Positions 11,915-22,351 of a DNA stretch of 64,000 nt are shown here, in pieces. The notes beneath the pieces are model-generated. The model saw nothing but the letters and a program-made list of their open reading frames with translations, was not told where the DNA came from and did no database searches. Made by a program: the position numbers and the translations under genes. Origin of the DNA: Trichomonas vaginalis G3 (lineage: Eukaryota > Parabasalia > Trichomonadida > Trichomonadidae); the NCBI RefSeq assembly GCF_026262505.1, contig NC_067207.1:31588082-31652081 (forward strand), in the 5' to 3' direction. The number at the start of each line of letters is the position of its first letter. Position 1 is the stretch's first letter.

Positions 11915-12273
11915 TGTTCAATAAAAATTCTTCATAATTTCATTTTATATACATTATAGTCCATATTTGTATATATTTCTATTTAGAAGCATATATCTCA
12001 ATCCTCATACACGAGTCCTTTTTTAAGGCTAGAAATGGTGACACCACACTTATGATAAGTGCGCACTGGCGACGATAGATAAACTACTCAAAAAAAGTTT
12101 ATAAATTTGGACTAGTCAATGATTAGAATATACATGGCATATTGGCCTCAAAAAGGGGTAATTATTCAGTATATTAAATTCGAAAATTTTAAATTATACA
12201 TATAAATTTTTTTTTAAAAAAAGCTAGGATGAATATAAAAAATAGATAGATATAAATAAAACAAGTGACAAAA
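11915..12273. other. Intergenic stretch
   Basis: Lies between two minus-strand genes. The segment 12028-12085 has a small hairpin (CACTTAT / ATAAGTG) but no tRNA or other RNA signature I recognise. Nothing else was seen. Confidence 0.5.
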
Positions 12274-13545
12274 TCAATTATCGCTTGTTTTGTTATTTGT
12301 CAGTTTCTTATAACAATTCACGCAAACTCTTACAGGAGAGTTTGAAATTCCTTTAACAATAGCCTTGTATTTCATGCAGTTTGCGCATGCAACGATGCCA
12401 CATGCGCGACAATGGTGACGTCTGACGAAGAATGTGTGTTCTTGGTGACAAATTACGCATTTTTGAGAGTAATTGTCTGGCATCCAGATTGGAGCTGCAT
12501 CAAACTCAATTGTTTCACCGAAGTTGGCCGTATCTATGGCGTTTTGTATGGTGACCAACCAATTATTTGCTTCTTCATCAGTTTTGAACTCAAGAATGAA
12601 GGATTTCTTAGGTGTATAGGCAGATATACAAAACATATCTGTAAATGGCTTTTGAACCCTCATTCTTGTCAAATCATATGCAGCAGGAGCCAGCCATTTG
12701 CCTCCATGAGGCTGCGCGTATACTAGGAAGTCCGAGAATAGTATAAGAACACGTTCTGTAACATCTTTTCTGCAATGCTTGAGACAGTTTCCCTGTTTAA
12801 TGAATCTTCTTCCTGGTTCAACAATAGGAAATGGCTCGATAAGGAAGTTTCTAGATATACCTTCCAGTAGTGGTACAGAGTCCGCTGACATCAATATGTT
12901 CCTGCAATTCGTGGAATACTGAGCAAGTTCATTTCTTCGATTTGATGGGACAAACATAAGAGCTTTTTTCATAAATACAGACATTTGGGATACAAAGTTG
13001 AATGGTTCACGTAAAACAGTAATTGCGGGTCGGCCATCTAAAGTTATATCAGGATTATTGAGAGAAAAGTTCTGAATAAGGGGTTCGAGGTCAATAAAAA
13101 GGTTTATGTATTGCTGGTGAACAGGTATAACGTTAACTGAATGAATTATTTCGTTAAAAAAAGGATAATATTCTGTTATTGGGTTTGAAAGAATTCTTGA
13201 TAGAGAATTGAATAGTAAAATGTGTAGTGATTCTAAACTCTGTAAAATTGGTGATAATTTCATTTTCATATAGTCGTATCTCGGAGAAACTTTTTCAACT
13301 ATTTCAGTTCTTGCAAATTTTATGTGGGAGAGGAAGTCTCGCTGCCAACAGTATATTTCAATTATCAGACGCATTTCTGGTGAATCCCTTCTGAGAAGAT
13401 CAATTAAAAAATAATCGATTTTTTCGAAACCTGGAATCTGTGCAATAATGAAGTCTCGCTGATCTATTAGCAGTGGAAACGGAGGTTCTTCATTGAAAAC
13501 TCCATTCAATGATAACGAGAAATGATCAAAAATTGAGGACTTCAA
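12274..13545 (-). CDS. RhoGEF (DH)-PH-FYVE protein, FGD-like
   Basis: The 423-codon frame has a helical DH-like region (about 25-215), a PH domain (about 240-335; CLKHCRKDVTERVLILFSDFLVYAQ) and a C-terminal FYVE zinc finger (about 350-415). The FYVE finger keeps the WMPD motif, the basic RRHHCR core, CxxC pairs and the RVC motif needed for phosphatidylinositol-3-phosphate binding. This is the FGD-type architecture: activation of a Rho-family GTPase at endosomal membranes. The start is a problem. The frame is closed upstream by TGA at 13552-13554, the first codon after it is TTG at 13543-13545, and the first in-frame ATG is codon 58 (13372-13374), inside the DH-like region. The true start may be lost, lie on an unseen exon, or be that internal ATG. 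Confidence 0.8.
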   Translation of the reverse strand: MKSSIFDHFSLSLNGVFNEEPPFPLLIDQRDFIIAQIPGFEKIDYFLIDLLRRDSPEMRLIIEIYCWQRDFLSHIKFARTEIVEKVSPRYDYMKMKLSPILQSLESLHILLFNSLSRILSNPITEYYPFFNEIIHSVNVIPVHQQYINLFIDLEPLIQNFSLNNPDITLDGRPAITVLREPFNFVSQMSVFMKKALMFVPSNRRNELAQYSTNCRNILMSADSVPLLEGISRNFLIEPFPIVEPGRRFIKQGNCLKHCRKDVTERVLILFSDFLVYAQPHGGKWLAPAAYDLTRMRVQKPFTDMFCISAYTPKKSFILEFKTDEEANNWLVTIQNAIDTANFGETIEFDAAPIWMPDNYSQKCVICHQEHTFFVRRHHCRACGIVACANCMKYKAIVKGISNSPVRVCVNCYKKLTNNKTSDN

Positions 13546-14070
13546 AATCTGTCACCTTTGAAAAATTGAAATTTTGAAAATTCAAAGAGTGAAACAAAAA
13601 AAGAGAAATCGTAATGATCTGCCAATTAGAGATTTGCTTTGAATAACTTGTGAAACAAACAAAACAATCATTTTTACTTACCAAAAGCTCGTAAAATCAA
13701 TAGAAAAATCGTATTCAAAAAACATTTCTTCAAAAATGCATTTCACATAAGACCTATAGTTTTAAATTCTTGTAAAATCACTATCCTCAACTGACATCAT
13801 ATCAAAAAATGAAAAAATTAGAAATAAAATTTCAATATCAAGGAATTTTGAATTGATTGGTAGATATTTTAATTTGCTTGAGGTAAGTATATAGATTTGC
13901 TCATTATAATTTATATGAAAATGAAGATTTTTTGAAAATTTTATCAAATCTTGGATTTATTACTCAGTAGGTAAAATAATAAAGATATTTCGTAATATAA
14001 TCTTGACAAAAATAAAGTTTACTGAAATTTTGAAATCATCAAATAATGCCAAAATTCGCTAATAAAATTT
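13546..14070. other. Intergenic stretch
   Basis: AT-rich spacer between the FYVE and NTF2-like genes, both on the minus strand. The sequence TTTCACTCTTTG on the minus strand near 13590 resembles the trichomonad initiator but differs at one position. No other feature seen. Confidence 0.5.
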
Positions 14071-14526
14071 TTATTTGTTATACTGGTTAGGCTTATTCTG
14101 TCTCTTTGGTTTTTCTACTTTCTGGGCAACAAATGTCTGAGCTGTTGTATTTACTGCTTGCTGGGCGTTGTTCTTTGAAAATGAATCAGCAATAATGAAG
14201 TAACGCTTTGATTTTTCAACAAGAACAAATGACTGGCTGAATAACTCTGTATCATTGTCATTTAAGATGAAACCATTTGTATTTACTAAAATTTGACCGT
14301 TCAAAGGAAGAACACTGTAACCTGTGACAACAACTTCGCAGCCTGTTGGAATCTTGATCAGTAAATCGTCGTTGGCATCAGCTAATTTCTTTCCGATGGG
14401 AGATTCCATCGTTGAACGCCAAATTGTTGCTTCACTATCATAGAACTTGACAATTTCTTCTGGTTGGAATGCAAGAGTGTTGTAGTAAGTGGAGATAAAA
14501 TGATTTCCAACTTCCTTCTCTTCCAT
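14071..14526 (-). CDS. NTF2-like domain protein (NTF2 / G3BP N-terminus type)
   Basis: 151 residues from the ATG at 14524-14526. The first 120 residues form an NTF2-like fold: the N-terminal helix VGNHFISTYYNTL, the KFYDSEATIW strand region, and the final strands LFSQSFVLVEKSKRYFIIAD. The wording is closer to the G3BP/Rasputin NTF2 domain than to a metabolic member. A basic, glutamine- and asparagine-rich tail follows (KPKRQNKPNQYNK). No RRM domain is present, so it is either an NTF2-type nuclear transport factor or a short G3BP-like protein; the tail favours an RNA-associated role, but this is inference. Full length for an NTF2 protein. Confidence 0.8.
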   Translation of the reverse strand: MEEKEVGNHFISTYYNTLAFQPEEIVKFYDSEATIWRSTMESPIGKKLADANDDLLIKIPTGCEVVVTGYSVLPLNGQILVNTNGFILNDNDTELFSQSFVLVEKSKRYFIIADSFSKNNAQQAVNTTAQTFVAQKVEKPKRQNKPNQYNK

Positions 14527-14629
14527 GGTTTGTCAGTTTTGGCTGGTCAGCTCTGAATTAATTTTTTCTCAACTTTTTTTTATATTTAGCCATGTGAAAT
14601 TGAAACACATTGATAACTTCATCTGTAAT

Positions 14630-15875
14630 AAACAGAAATTCATCAAAAGTAACAGCTCTCAATTTTTTGACATTTGTAAATTCTAAATTGAATGAGAAAA
14701 ATGAAATAATACTAAGCATAATACAATATTCTAGATTTAATTATAATTAGGAAAAAGTTAGTTTTGAGAGTACTTTTCATAGGCATATAGAATGAAATCT
14801 TCTGAAAAATAATATCACATAAACTCATATTATTTTCTAATATATAACTATTTTATATAAAAAATCAAATTCAATGATCTTAAAAGCGAAGGATAAACCT
14901 CAAAATTTACGAATATAATGAGTGGGAATATAATGCTTATCTATCATAAAACCATATGAAATATCAATTTTTGCTTTACGCCTAATTTTTGACGACAATT
15001 AGCAAAAAACTGTTAAATGTTAACACTCATCCATTTGAATATGAAAAATAAAATTGACTTTGATTAAATGTTTTTATTTATCATGCAATTCTTCTTGCGA
15101 CCAAAGATTTGAATAAAAGTTCAAAAAATAAGATAGCTTAAAAAATAATATACGGTAGTGTTTACTAATAGATGAATAGTATATAAATTCTATTAAAATG
15201 GATTTGATCCAAAAAAATATATAAAATTTGATCATAAATAAAATCGTTTTAAATTACTTCTTCATTTAAATTATAACAATTATTTTTGGTTTTATATTTT
15301 TTTTGATCAAATCCATTTTAATAGAATTTATATACTATTCATCTATTAGTAAACACTACCGTATATTATTTTTTAAGCTATCTTATTTTTTGAACTTTTA
15401 TTCAAATCTTTGGTCGCAAGAAGAATTGCATGATAAATAAAAACATTTAATCAAAGTCAATTTTATTTTTCATATTCAAATGGACTGAGTGTTAACATTT
15501 AACATTTTTTGCTAATTGTCGTCAAAAATTAGGCGTAAAGCAAAAATTGATATTTCATATGGTTTTATGATAGATAAGCATTATATTCCCACTCATTATA
15601 TTCGTAAATTTTGAGGTTTATCCTTCGCTTTTAAGATCATTGAATTTGATTTTTATATAAAATAGTTATATATATAGAAAATATATATGAGTTTATGTGA
15701 TATTATTTTTCAGAAGATTTTGTGTTCTTCTTCAAAATTTTATTTTTTTATTAAAAAGAATCTTTACAAAATATACATTTACTTTAATTAATATTTAAAA
15801 ACGTGCTCTATCAAAAGTTCCAAAAATTCAATATTTTAGCTTTTCTGAGGTGTCACTTTTGATGAATTTCTGTTT
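14630..15875. repeat. Long inverted repeat, arms of about 430 bp plus outer arms
   Basis: The segment 14795-15227 is repeated in reverse complement at 15287-15720 with only scattered differences (for example CATATTATTTTC against CATATATATTTTC). The loop is about 60 nt. Farther out, AAACAGAAATTCATCAAAAG (14630-14649) is matched by its reverse complement ending at 15875, so the symmetry extends past the main arms with non-matching DNA between. No transposase is encoded. A transcript would form a long double-stranded RNA. It may be a foldback element or a tail-to-tail duplication. Confidence 0.9.
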
Positions 15876-16413
15876 ACAACACATCGAGTAAAATTATCAC
15901 AGATAAGAGTTTGAATGAAGAAATCTTCATCTTCTTTTGTCACATCTTATCAAATTTGAATCTGAAATACTTGTTGTTGAGAGACATCAATCACATCATG
16001 ACGTTTCACTATAATATTTATATGTAATAGTAACATATTTATTCATTGAGCTCATCTGAAAACAATATTAAAAGCAAAATTTTGATGAATTAACTTTCAT
16101 TTTGTCTATTATGATGAAACCATTCTAATATGGAGGTTTCTATTAATAGGTTCCAATCTATTCTTAAACAGATGAGTTTTTGATCAATATTGTAATACAT
16201 CTCAAATTATCCAATTATTTAATGCAAAATTTCAAAGAATTTCCGATATGTTTCGATGTAAATATTAATTTTATTAGTTTACACCAATCTATTTTCAAAT
16301 CTCAAATTTGAGATTTAGTTTTTCATTGTATTTTGATTTGATATTTTGCCAAAATGCCTGTAATGCTTGTTCAATTTGATTTATCTTATTAAAAATCCAA
16401 TAAATGGGAAATT
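15876..16413. other. Intergenic stretch upstream of the phosphatase
   Basis: No gene seen. The phosphatase frame can be followed upstream to an ATG at 16354-16356 if one TAA (16390-16392) is ignored, which could mean an N-terminal nonsense mutation. Confidence 0.4.
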
Positions 16414-17517
16414 TTGATTGAAAACACTGAGGAAATTCCTCATGCTCGTTTAGAATTATTATATAATTGGATGAAACAGGATGATTCTCTGCCACAGAGG
16501 ATAATTCAGTCGATTATATATTATATAAGAGATATAAGTAAGTTTAAAGAGATATTTTCATCATCAGATCTTGAGAAATTAATAGACACCGTAATTCCTA
16601 TCTTCAACAGCGAGTCAATAGTTCTTACTTTACCATCTGATATTAATGTAGTTGGTGATATACATGGAAACATCGTTGATCTATTAAGAATTTTTGAGAT
16701 ATCTGGCTATCCTCCAGATTCTAAATACCTTTTCCTTGGTGACTATGTAGACCGAGGCAATAACGGAGTTGAAGTACTTGCATATTTAATATCTTTGAAG
16801 ATTCTTTACCCTAATCATATCTACTTGCTCAGAGGCAATCATGAAACAAGGAAAGTATCAATGAACTACGGATTTTTCTATGAGATTCAAAGCTCATATA
16901 GCTTAACATTGTTCGGAAACTTCGTTCGCTTATTCTACAAACTACCTTTAGCTGCAATTATTGCAGATTCCATATTTTGTGTTCATGGTGGCATATCAAA
17001 AGAGATGAATTATATAAGTGACTTAGCACTTCTACAAAAACCAACAGAGATTTCTTCTCAAACCATACCTTGTGATATCCTTTGGAGTGATCCATTGGAT
17101 AACTGTCCAAATTTTGTGGCAAATAATAGAGGATTGGAATGTTTCTTTAATGAAAGTGCATTGAAGGCCTTTCTTCATAGAAATAACCTGAGTAGACTAA
17201 TTAGATCTCATGAGTTTTGTAATTCTGGATACAATTATCCATTTCAAGGTTACAATATCTGTACTGCAATATTTAGTAATACAGACTACTGTGGAAAAGG
17301 AAATAACGCAGCGATAATGTATATTAGTGATATTGAAGAGATTCAATTTCATATATTTAAGCCTCTCGATGCGGAAAAGAAGAATAACCTTGTTTTTGCA
17401 CAACCAAAGTGGTTGATTGATCATTCAATCAAATTTGACTTGAACAGCAGTTACCTTGACGATCTTGAAGAATATAGCAGTCCTGGTTCATCACCTATTG
17501 CCCTCAAGCTCCTTTAG
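16414..17517 (+). CDS. PP1-like serine/threonine protein phosphatase
   Basis: PPP-family catalytic domain with all signature motifs in order: GDIHGN (about residue 80), GDYVDRG (about 109), RGNHE (about 140), the HGG histidine motif (about 190) and a late RSHEF motif. These supply the two-metal site that hydrolyses phosphoserine/threonine. The length, about 360 residues, suits PP1 or the divergent PP1-like enzymes common in trichomonads. The frame begins after TAA at 16390-16392 with a TTG at 16414; the first in-frame ATG is 16468 (MKQDDS). Both leave the catalytic core intact. The C-terminal 40 residues are unlike PP1 and may serve in regulation. Substrates cannot be inferred. Confidence 0.88.
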   Translation: MIENTEEIPHARLELLYNWMKQDDSLPQRIIQSIIYYIRDISKFKEIFSSSDLEKLIDTVIPIFNSESIVLTLPSDINVVGDIHGNIVDLLRIFEISGYPPDSKYLFLGDYVDRGNNGVEVLAYLISLKILYPNHIYLLRGNHETRKVSMNYGFFYEIQSSYSLTLFGNFVRLFYKLPLAAIIADSIFCVHGGISKEMNYISDLALLQKPTEISSQTIPCDILWSDPLDNCPNFVANNRGLECFFNESALKAFLHRNNLSRLIRSHEFCNSGYNYPFQGYNICTAIFSNTDYCGKGNNAAIMYISDIEEIQFHIFKPLDAEKKNNLVFAQPKWLIDHSIKFDLNSSYLDDLEEYSSPGSSPIALKLL

Positions 17518-17740
17518 AATCTTATTTTGTTTGTAAATTTTATTATATTTCATTTAATCTTTATTTTTAAACATAAGAGTATAGTTACATTTTATTACTT
17601 GTTATATCTTTATTATATTTAAGCTTGAAAACACAAATCACAAAAAATTAAAATCATTTTACTGAATTAACTTTAAATCACAAGTATAGTATTAAATAGA
17701 ACTATTTACATAGTTATAACAAAACAAAAATAACATATAT

Positions 17741-18334
17741 CTAACAACAAGAATATTTTGTTTTTTCTTGTAATTTTGAATTAAGTTCATTAGCATTCAT
17801 GAGTGATACTCTCTTTTTGTATAATTCTAAACCAACTCGCTTGAAAAGCTGTTGGATACTTTCATTATCTGTGGCTGAAGTAGCAAAGAATGGGTAGTTA
17901 TGTGTTTCGAGGAAAGCTTGTATATCTAAATCTGAAACTTGTCTATCTGAAACTAAATCAAATTTATTTCTTACAATTACAACAGAGACATCGGATCCTG
18001 CCACCGAAGTAAATGCATTAATCCATGTATCTAAATTTAAAAATGTGTCTATTTTAGTAAAATCGAATACAATTAATCCGCATTTTGCATTTCTATAATA
18101 AAGTGGACCTAGAGATCTAAACCTTTCTTGTCCAGCTGTATCCCATAACTGTATTTGAACATCGCCTTCGTCTAATTTTATAGTATATAACACAAACATC
18201 GCGCCAACTGTAGTTTTTTCTGATTCAGAGAATTCGCCGCATACTAGTTTCGAAATGATAGATGTTTTGCCAACAGCTGAGTCCCCTATAACAACAACTC
18301 TTAAAAATTCTTCCTCTTCTTTTGGGACCTGCAT
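17741..18334 (-). CDS. Rab-family small GTPase
   Basis: 197 residues from the ATG at 18332-18334. G1 is GDSAVGKTS (about 17-25), G3 is WDTAGQERF (about 64-72), G4 is RNKFD (about 124-128) and G5 is ATSATD. The RabF-type segment YYRNAKCGLIVFD follows G3, and the protein ends in CC, the usual double geranylgeranylation signal. It is therefore a membrane-trafficking switch; similarity to Rab5/Rab21-type proteins is suggested by the switch I region, but I cannot assign a subfamily. All nucleotide-binding residues are present. The gene stands alone, tail to tail with the phosphatase gene (223 bp apart). Confidence 0.93.
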   Translation of the reverse strand: MQVPKEEEEFLRVVVIGDSAVGKTSIISKLVCGEFSESEKTTVGAMFVLYTIKLDEGDVQIQLWDTAGQERFRSLGPLYYRNAKCGLIVFDFTKIDTFLNLDTWINAFTSVAGSDVSVVIVRNKFDLVSDRQVSDLDIQAFLETHNYPFFATSATDNESIQQLFKRVGLELYKKRVSLMNANELNSKLQEKTKYSCC

Positions 18335-19101
18335 AAATTTTTTGACACTTACTCTTAGCTTTTAAGATTAGTGGACACAATGAGAAAGAACACTATTCTT
18401 TGCCCAATCTCAGACTCATGGGGCTGGTTTACTATAAAAACTATTTCAATTCCTTTTGTTGAACATTGATTTGGAATAAGGATAATTCGAATACTATACA
18501 GCTCATGAGTACAATTGATATATTCTAGAGAGTAAAAACTTACCATGCATTCTTTTGAATTTATCAATTTTTATAATTTGATCTTAATCTAAATCATACT
18601 ATTGAGAAACAAATTGATTTTATTGTTTTATAATATGTGTAAAATCATGGGGCAAAGATCTAAGGCGGAAAACTATATGCGATAATTCCTTACATTTCAC
18701 TATTTTTTTCCTCAGAAATTGGACTGTAATCGGTTTGACACACTCTCAATTTCGATCAATTGGGAATTTAAGGCTAAATCTCAAAACCATTTTTCTCAGT
18801 TGATATTATATATTACTAAGAAATGATATCAACACATATATGCCTAATGCATTTGAAACATGATATATGCGTGATATCAGAGAAAGATCTCGCTAATTCT
18901 TCAATTTTGAATGAGATATTCATCATTATATGAAGCTAAAATCTCTCTCTCTCATATGCATTAAAGACCAGATGAATAGTTGAAGGCAAACATATACAAA
19001 TAAATATAAACAGTTTGGTCGAAAAAACTATTTCATTATGAAGAAAAACTAAAAAATATTTATATCATAAAATAACAAAATATAAATAACAAACAAAAAA
19101 A
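18335..19101. other. Intergenic stretch
   Basis: No gene seen. The motif GTTTGGTCGAA occurs near 19012 on the plus strand and near 5332 upstream of the ankyrin pseudogene; here no plus-strand gene follows it. Confidence 0.5.
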
Positions 19102-22100
19102 TTATTGTATAAGTTGTGCCATAAGTCCAATTGTTGCGTCATTTGCAGACTTCGGAGTCCAGTTTCTTCTCTTCACCCACTGAGTCTTTGGATTTGAAGT
19201 CAAATCATCTTTCTGAACTTCAGCAGTTGTGTACTCTTTAACACTGTATTGTTTGGCAGCTCTATGTACTCTCCTCTCGCGCCATTTCATGTCTTTTCGG
19301 AACCAAATAAATACAGTAATACTTATCAAAAGTGACACAAAAGGTGACATCAGTCCTATCGTCGAAATAACCTTCATCGTCTTGTTTACTGCTTCATTTA
19401 CTTGTTTTACGGCTTTATCACTAATTTTAACGTAAATTGGGAGCGTATACAAGTAATGCTGGGCGAGGACCGTGAAAGAAATGTTTCCTTCGGTCTTGTC
19501 CGAGTCGAAAAGCCACAATGAGAAGTCGAAACAGACAGATGTCGTCTGGTAAGGCTGCAAACTGGTTTTATTGGCTCGGAATGAAATGAACGTGTTGGGA
19601 GTGATGTACAAGTTATTCATCGAGATAGGAGAGAACGCATTATTAGTCACATAAACGCATTTCGTCCATTTATTCAACATGTACTGCTGATCGTCACCAA
19701 CAATAAATTCTATACTGGTTACCATGTTGTGATCTTCATTACTGAACCGAACTCGAGGATATTCTACATTCGCCGAAATTATTATCGTAAAAGGAGGTGT
19801 ACAGTTGGTCATGACCGGTATTTCCAGGTTGTACTTGCCGGGAACAGTACCCTCGAACGTCAGCATGAACTCCTTCGTCTCGTGGCTGTCAATAGAAATA
19901 ATTTTTCGGTGTTTTATGTTGAATTTCGGGTTCGTTTCATTCACAATATCGTGAAATGTGAAGACAATTGGCCTGGTGAACGGATTATGTAGATTTATCG
20001 ACTTACAGAAGATTTCATCCGCATGAATTGTTCCGAAATCGATAATTCCCTGCGGAAAGGCCGCGTGCGAGATATTACCGTCCATGGTGGCCATGAAATA
20101 GAAGCCGTTTTCAAGTCTGAGCTTGATTTCAATTGGAAATACGAAATTTCCTGTCCAAAGCTCTTTCCAACGCTTTTTCTGGGTTTCGAATGTATCATTC
20201 TCTCTCAGTATATTGAAAAATCCAGCTGTAAGTGGGAAATTCTCGTCAAGAGAGATATTATACGTTGCAATAACAAAATTTGAGTAATTTGTAATTACAA
20301 GCGGCATTTTATGAGGTATTACTTGAGGGTAGTTTGCTTGGATATCGATAATACGTAATTTGTCTGCAAATTCTGACTTTACAGTGATATATCCTTCATA
20401 ATCTGCTCCGATAATGAAATTGTTACGTAAAGCTATGTCCAATTTCATTGTTCCTGGGAGTAGATTGTATAATAGGCCAATTGAAACGTTCTTGTGTTCG
20501 AAATTGAAAGTAATTGTTGTATTTGTGTTGCAAAAGGCCACGAAAGTGATTCTCACCCATACAATTAATGTCTGGAATGGTTCGATGGCTCCATCTGAGT
20601 AGGGATCGATTCTTTCTACTAAAATACAGGGAAATCTAGTAAATACGTTCTTTAAAAATATTCTGGCGTGGTTATTGTTCTTTACTCTGAACGACAATGT
20701 CCTCGATGACATATTGAAGACGCTGTCGAACTTAATTAAATTGGTATGTGAGTCAATCGAGACATTTAAGGTATTTGAGGCAATTTCGATAGGCATTGGA
20801 CGTCGTATGATGGGAAACTTGTGCCTGGAAGCGTTTGTTTGGACAATTAAGTAAAGTTGTTGTTCTAAAATGTCGAAATTTTTGTTTAACGTAATGAAAA
20901 ATTCTTCCGAGTAGTTTTTGTTGCCGACCACTTGAGGGAAAAATTCTTTTACGGAGAAATATGGGGATTCGACCGTCGCAGAAAGAATCATCAAAGGATC
21001 AGGGTGAAAATTGGAAATAGAGACATGCGCGACTGTTGTTGGATCGTTACCGTGTGGAGTATAATAAGCGCATTTCGCAATGTCTCCGAATTTGCGGAAA
21101 ATCACTGTTTTGTTGTATTGAATATTATTTATCGTCAAAGCATATTCCATTTCGATTCCTGACTTAATATAATTCCATGATGTATTTTTTAGAGCTCCTA
21201 GAGCAACGTAAGCAACTGTTCTAGTGGAAAATGGTGGAACTAAATTATTTTTCCAATCTGTAAGGTTGACGATCAGTTTGCTTTCGAATGATTGGATAGA
21301 GGTAACATTAAGTGTATTGTTTTCAAGGTTGATGACTTGAACGTATTGTAAATCGGGATATCCGGAACCAAAAAAGAAATCGCCAAAAATAATAATAGAA
21401 TAATCAACAATATGAAGATAGATTGGAACAATGCATGTGAATGTATATGATTTAATGTAAAGAAATGTTAAATATGTTCCAAGTTTTAATTCATTTGGAT
21501 GTAAAAGAATTGATGTAAATGAAAGAGTTGTTTGTGATGGATCAAAGATACTAGAATCGTAAATAAGTGATGTTGCGATAGTTCCTGTGTAATTTAATCG
21601 AAATGTGAAAGGTTGATTGATTTGTTGATAAATATGTTGTGATTCGGTATGAATAACTGGAATAAGGTTGCAAATGAAGTCAATGTAATATGGAAATGTT
21701 CCATGATCTGAAACAACAAAAATGATTCCTGAAAAATGGCCTTCCCGTGAACAAAGGATATTAAATGTAAATGAAAATATTTAGCTTGGTTTGATTGTAC
21801 TTGATTTCGTTTTTTCAATGAAGATAAATGGACAATTTGTAAAAACTCGTGAAATCTTGATAGATTCCTTTTCGAGAACGTTTTCAATATGAATTGTATA
21901 GTTTGTCGGTGAATATGTGTCAATTTCAATGTTTCGCATCTCAACAGGATTGAAAACAACTGTATCTGAAAAATTTAAGTTTAAATAATCAAAGTTTTCA
22001 TTAACTGGATCGTAATCTCGAAGTGTATCGTTTGTATATTCTAATCGTGTTAATGGGATTTTCGAAATGTCTTGTCCAAATGGTTGATTTTTGTTAGAAA

Positions 22101-22227
22101 GAGTTGGTTTGAATTCAAGGTCTTTAATTGTTGTGTTACTGCAATAAATTGAACCATAGAAGTTATTTATTGGTATCGAACTAATCTCTGACCTTACCAA
22201 TGCTAACAAAAAAGAAAAACAAAACAT
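19102..22227 (-). pseudogene. TMEM131-like membrane protein, one premature TAA
   Basis: One frame runs from 22227 to 19102, about 1040 codons, interrupted only by TAA at 21781-21783. I translated the minus strand between 21780 and 21150 and found no other stop, so the two parts are one gene. The ATG at 22225-22227 gives a signal peptide (FCFSFLLALV); an earlier in-frame ATG at 22327 would bury it. The N-terminus (LNLNFSDTVVFNP) resembles the PapD-like domain of TMEM131, followed by several ASH/PapD-like beta domains. Near the C-terminus is one membrane helix (SPFVSLLISITVFIWF) and a tail containing W and KRR motifs. TMEM131 relatives help recruit secretory cargo in the ER. The stop lies about 150 residues in, so the gene is probably inactive unless read through. 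Confidence 0.75.
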
Positions 22228-22351
22228 TTTTATAACTTTTTTTTCGGATTTTTCTGATGATAAAATGAAAATCTTTATAATCAAACTTGTTAAATGAGCT
22301 TCAAAATAACTCAATAATTTTGTTTTCATTTTGAAATTTTTTGTTCAATGA

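Noticed and set aside
20932-21162. Plus-strand ORFs across 19.2-21.2 kb
   Set aside because: They are antisense shadows of the TMEM131-like gene.
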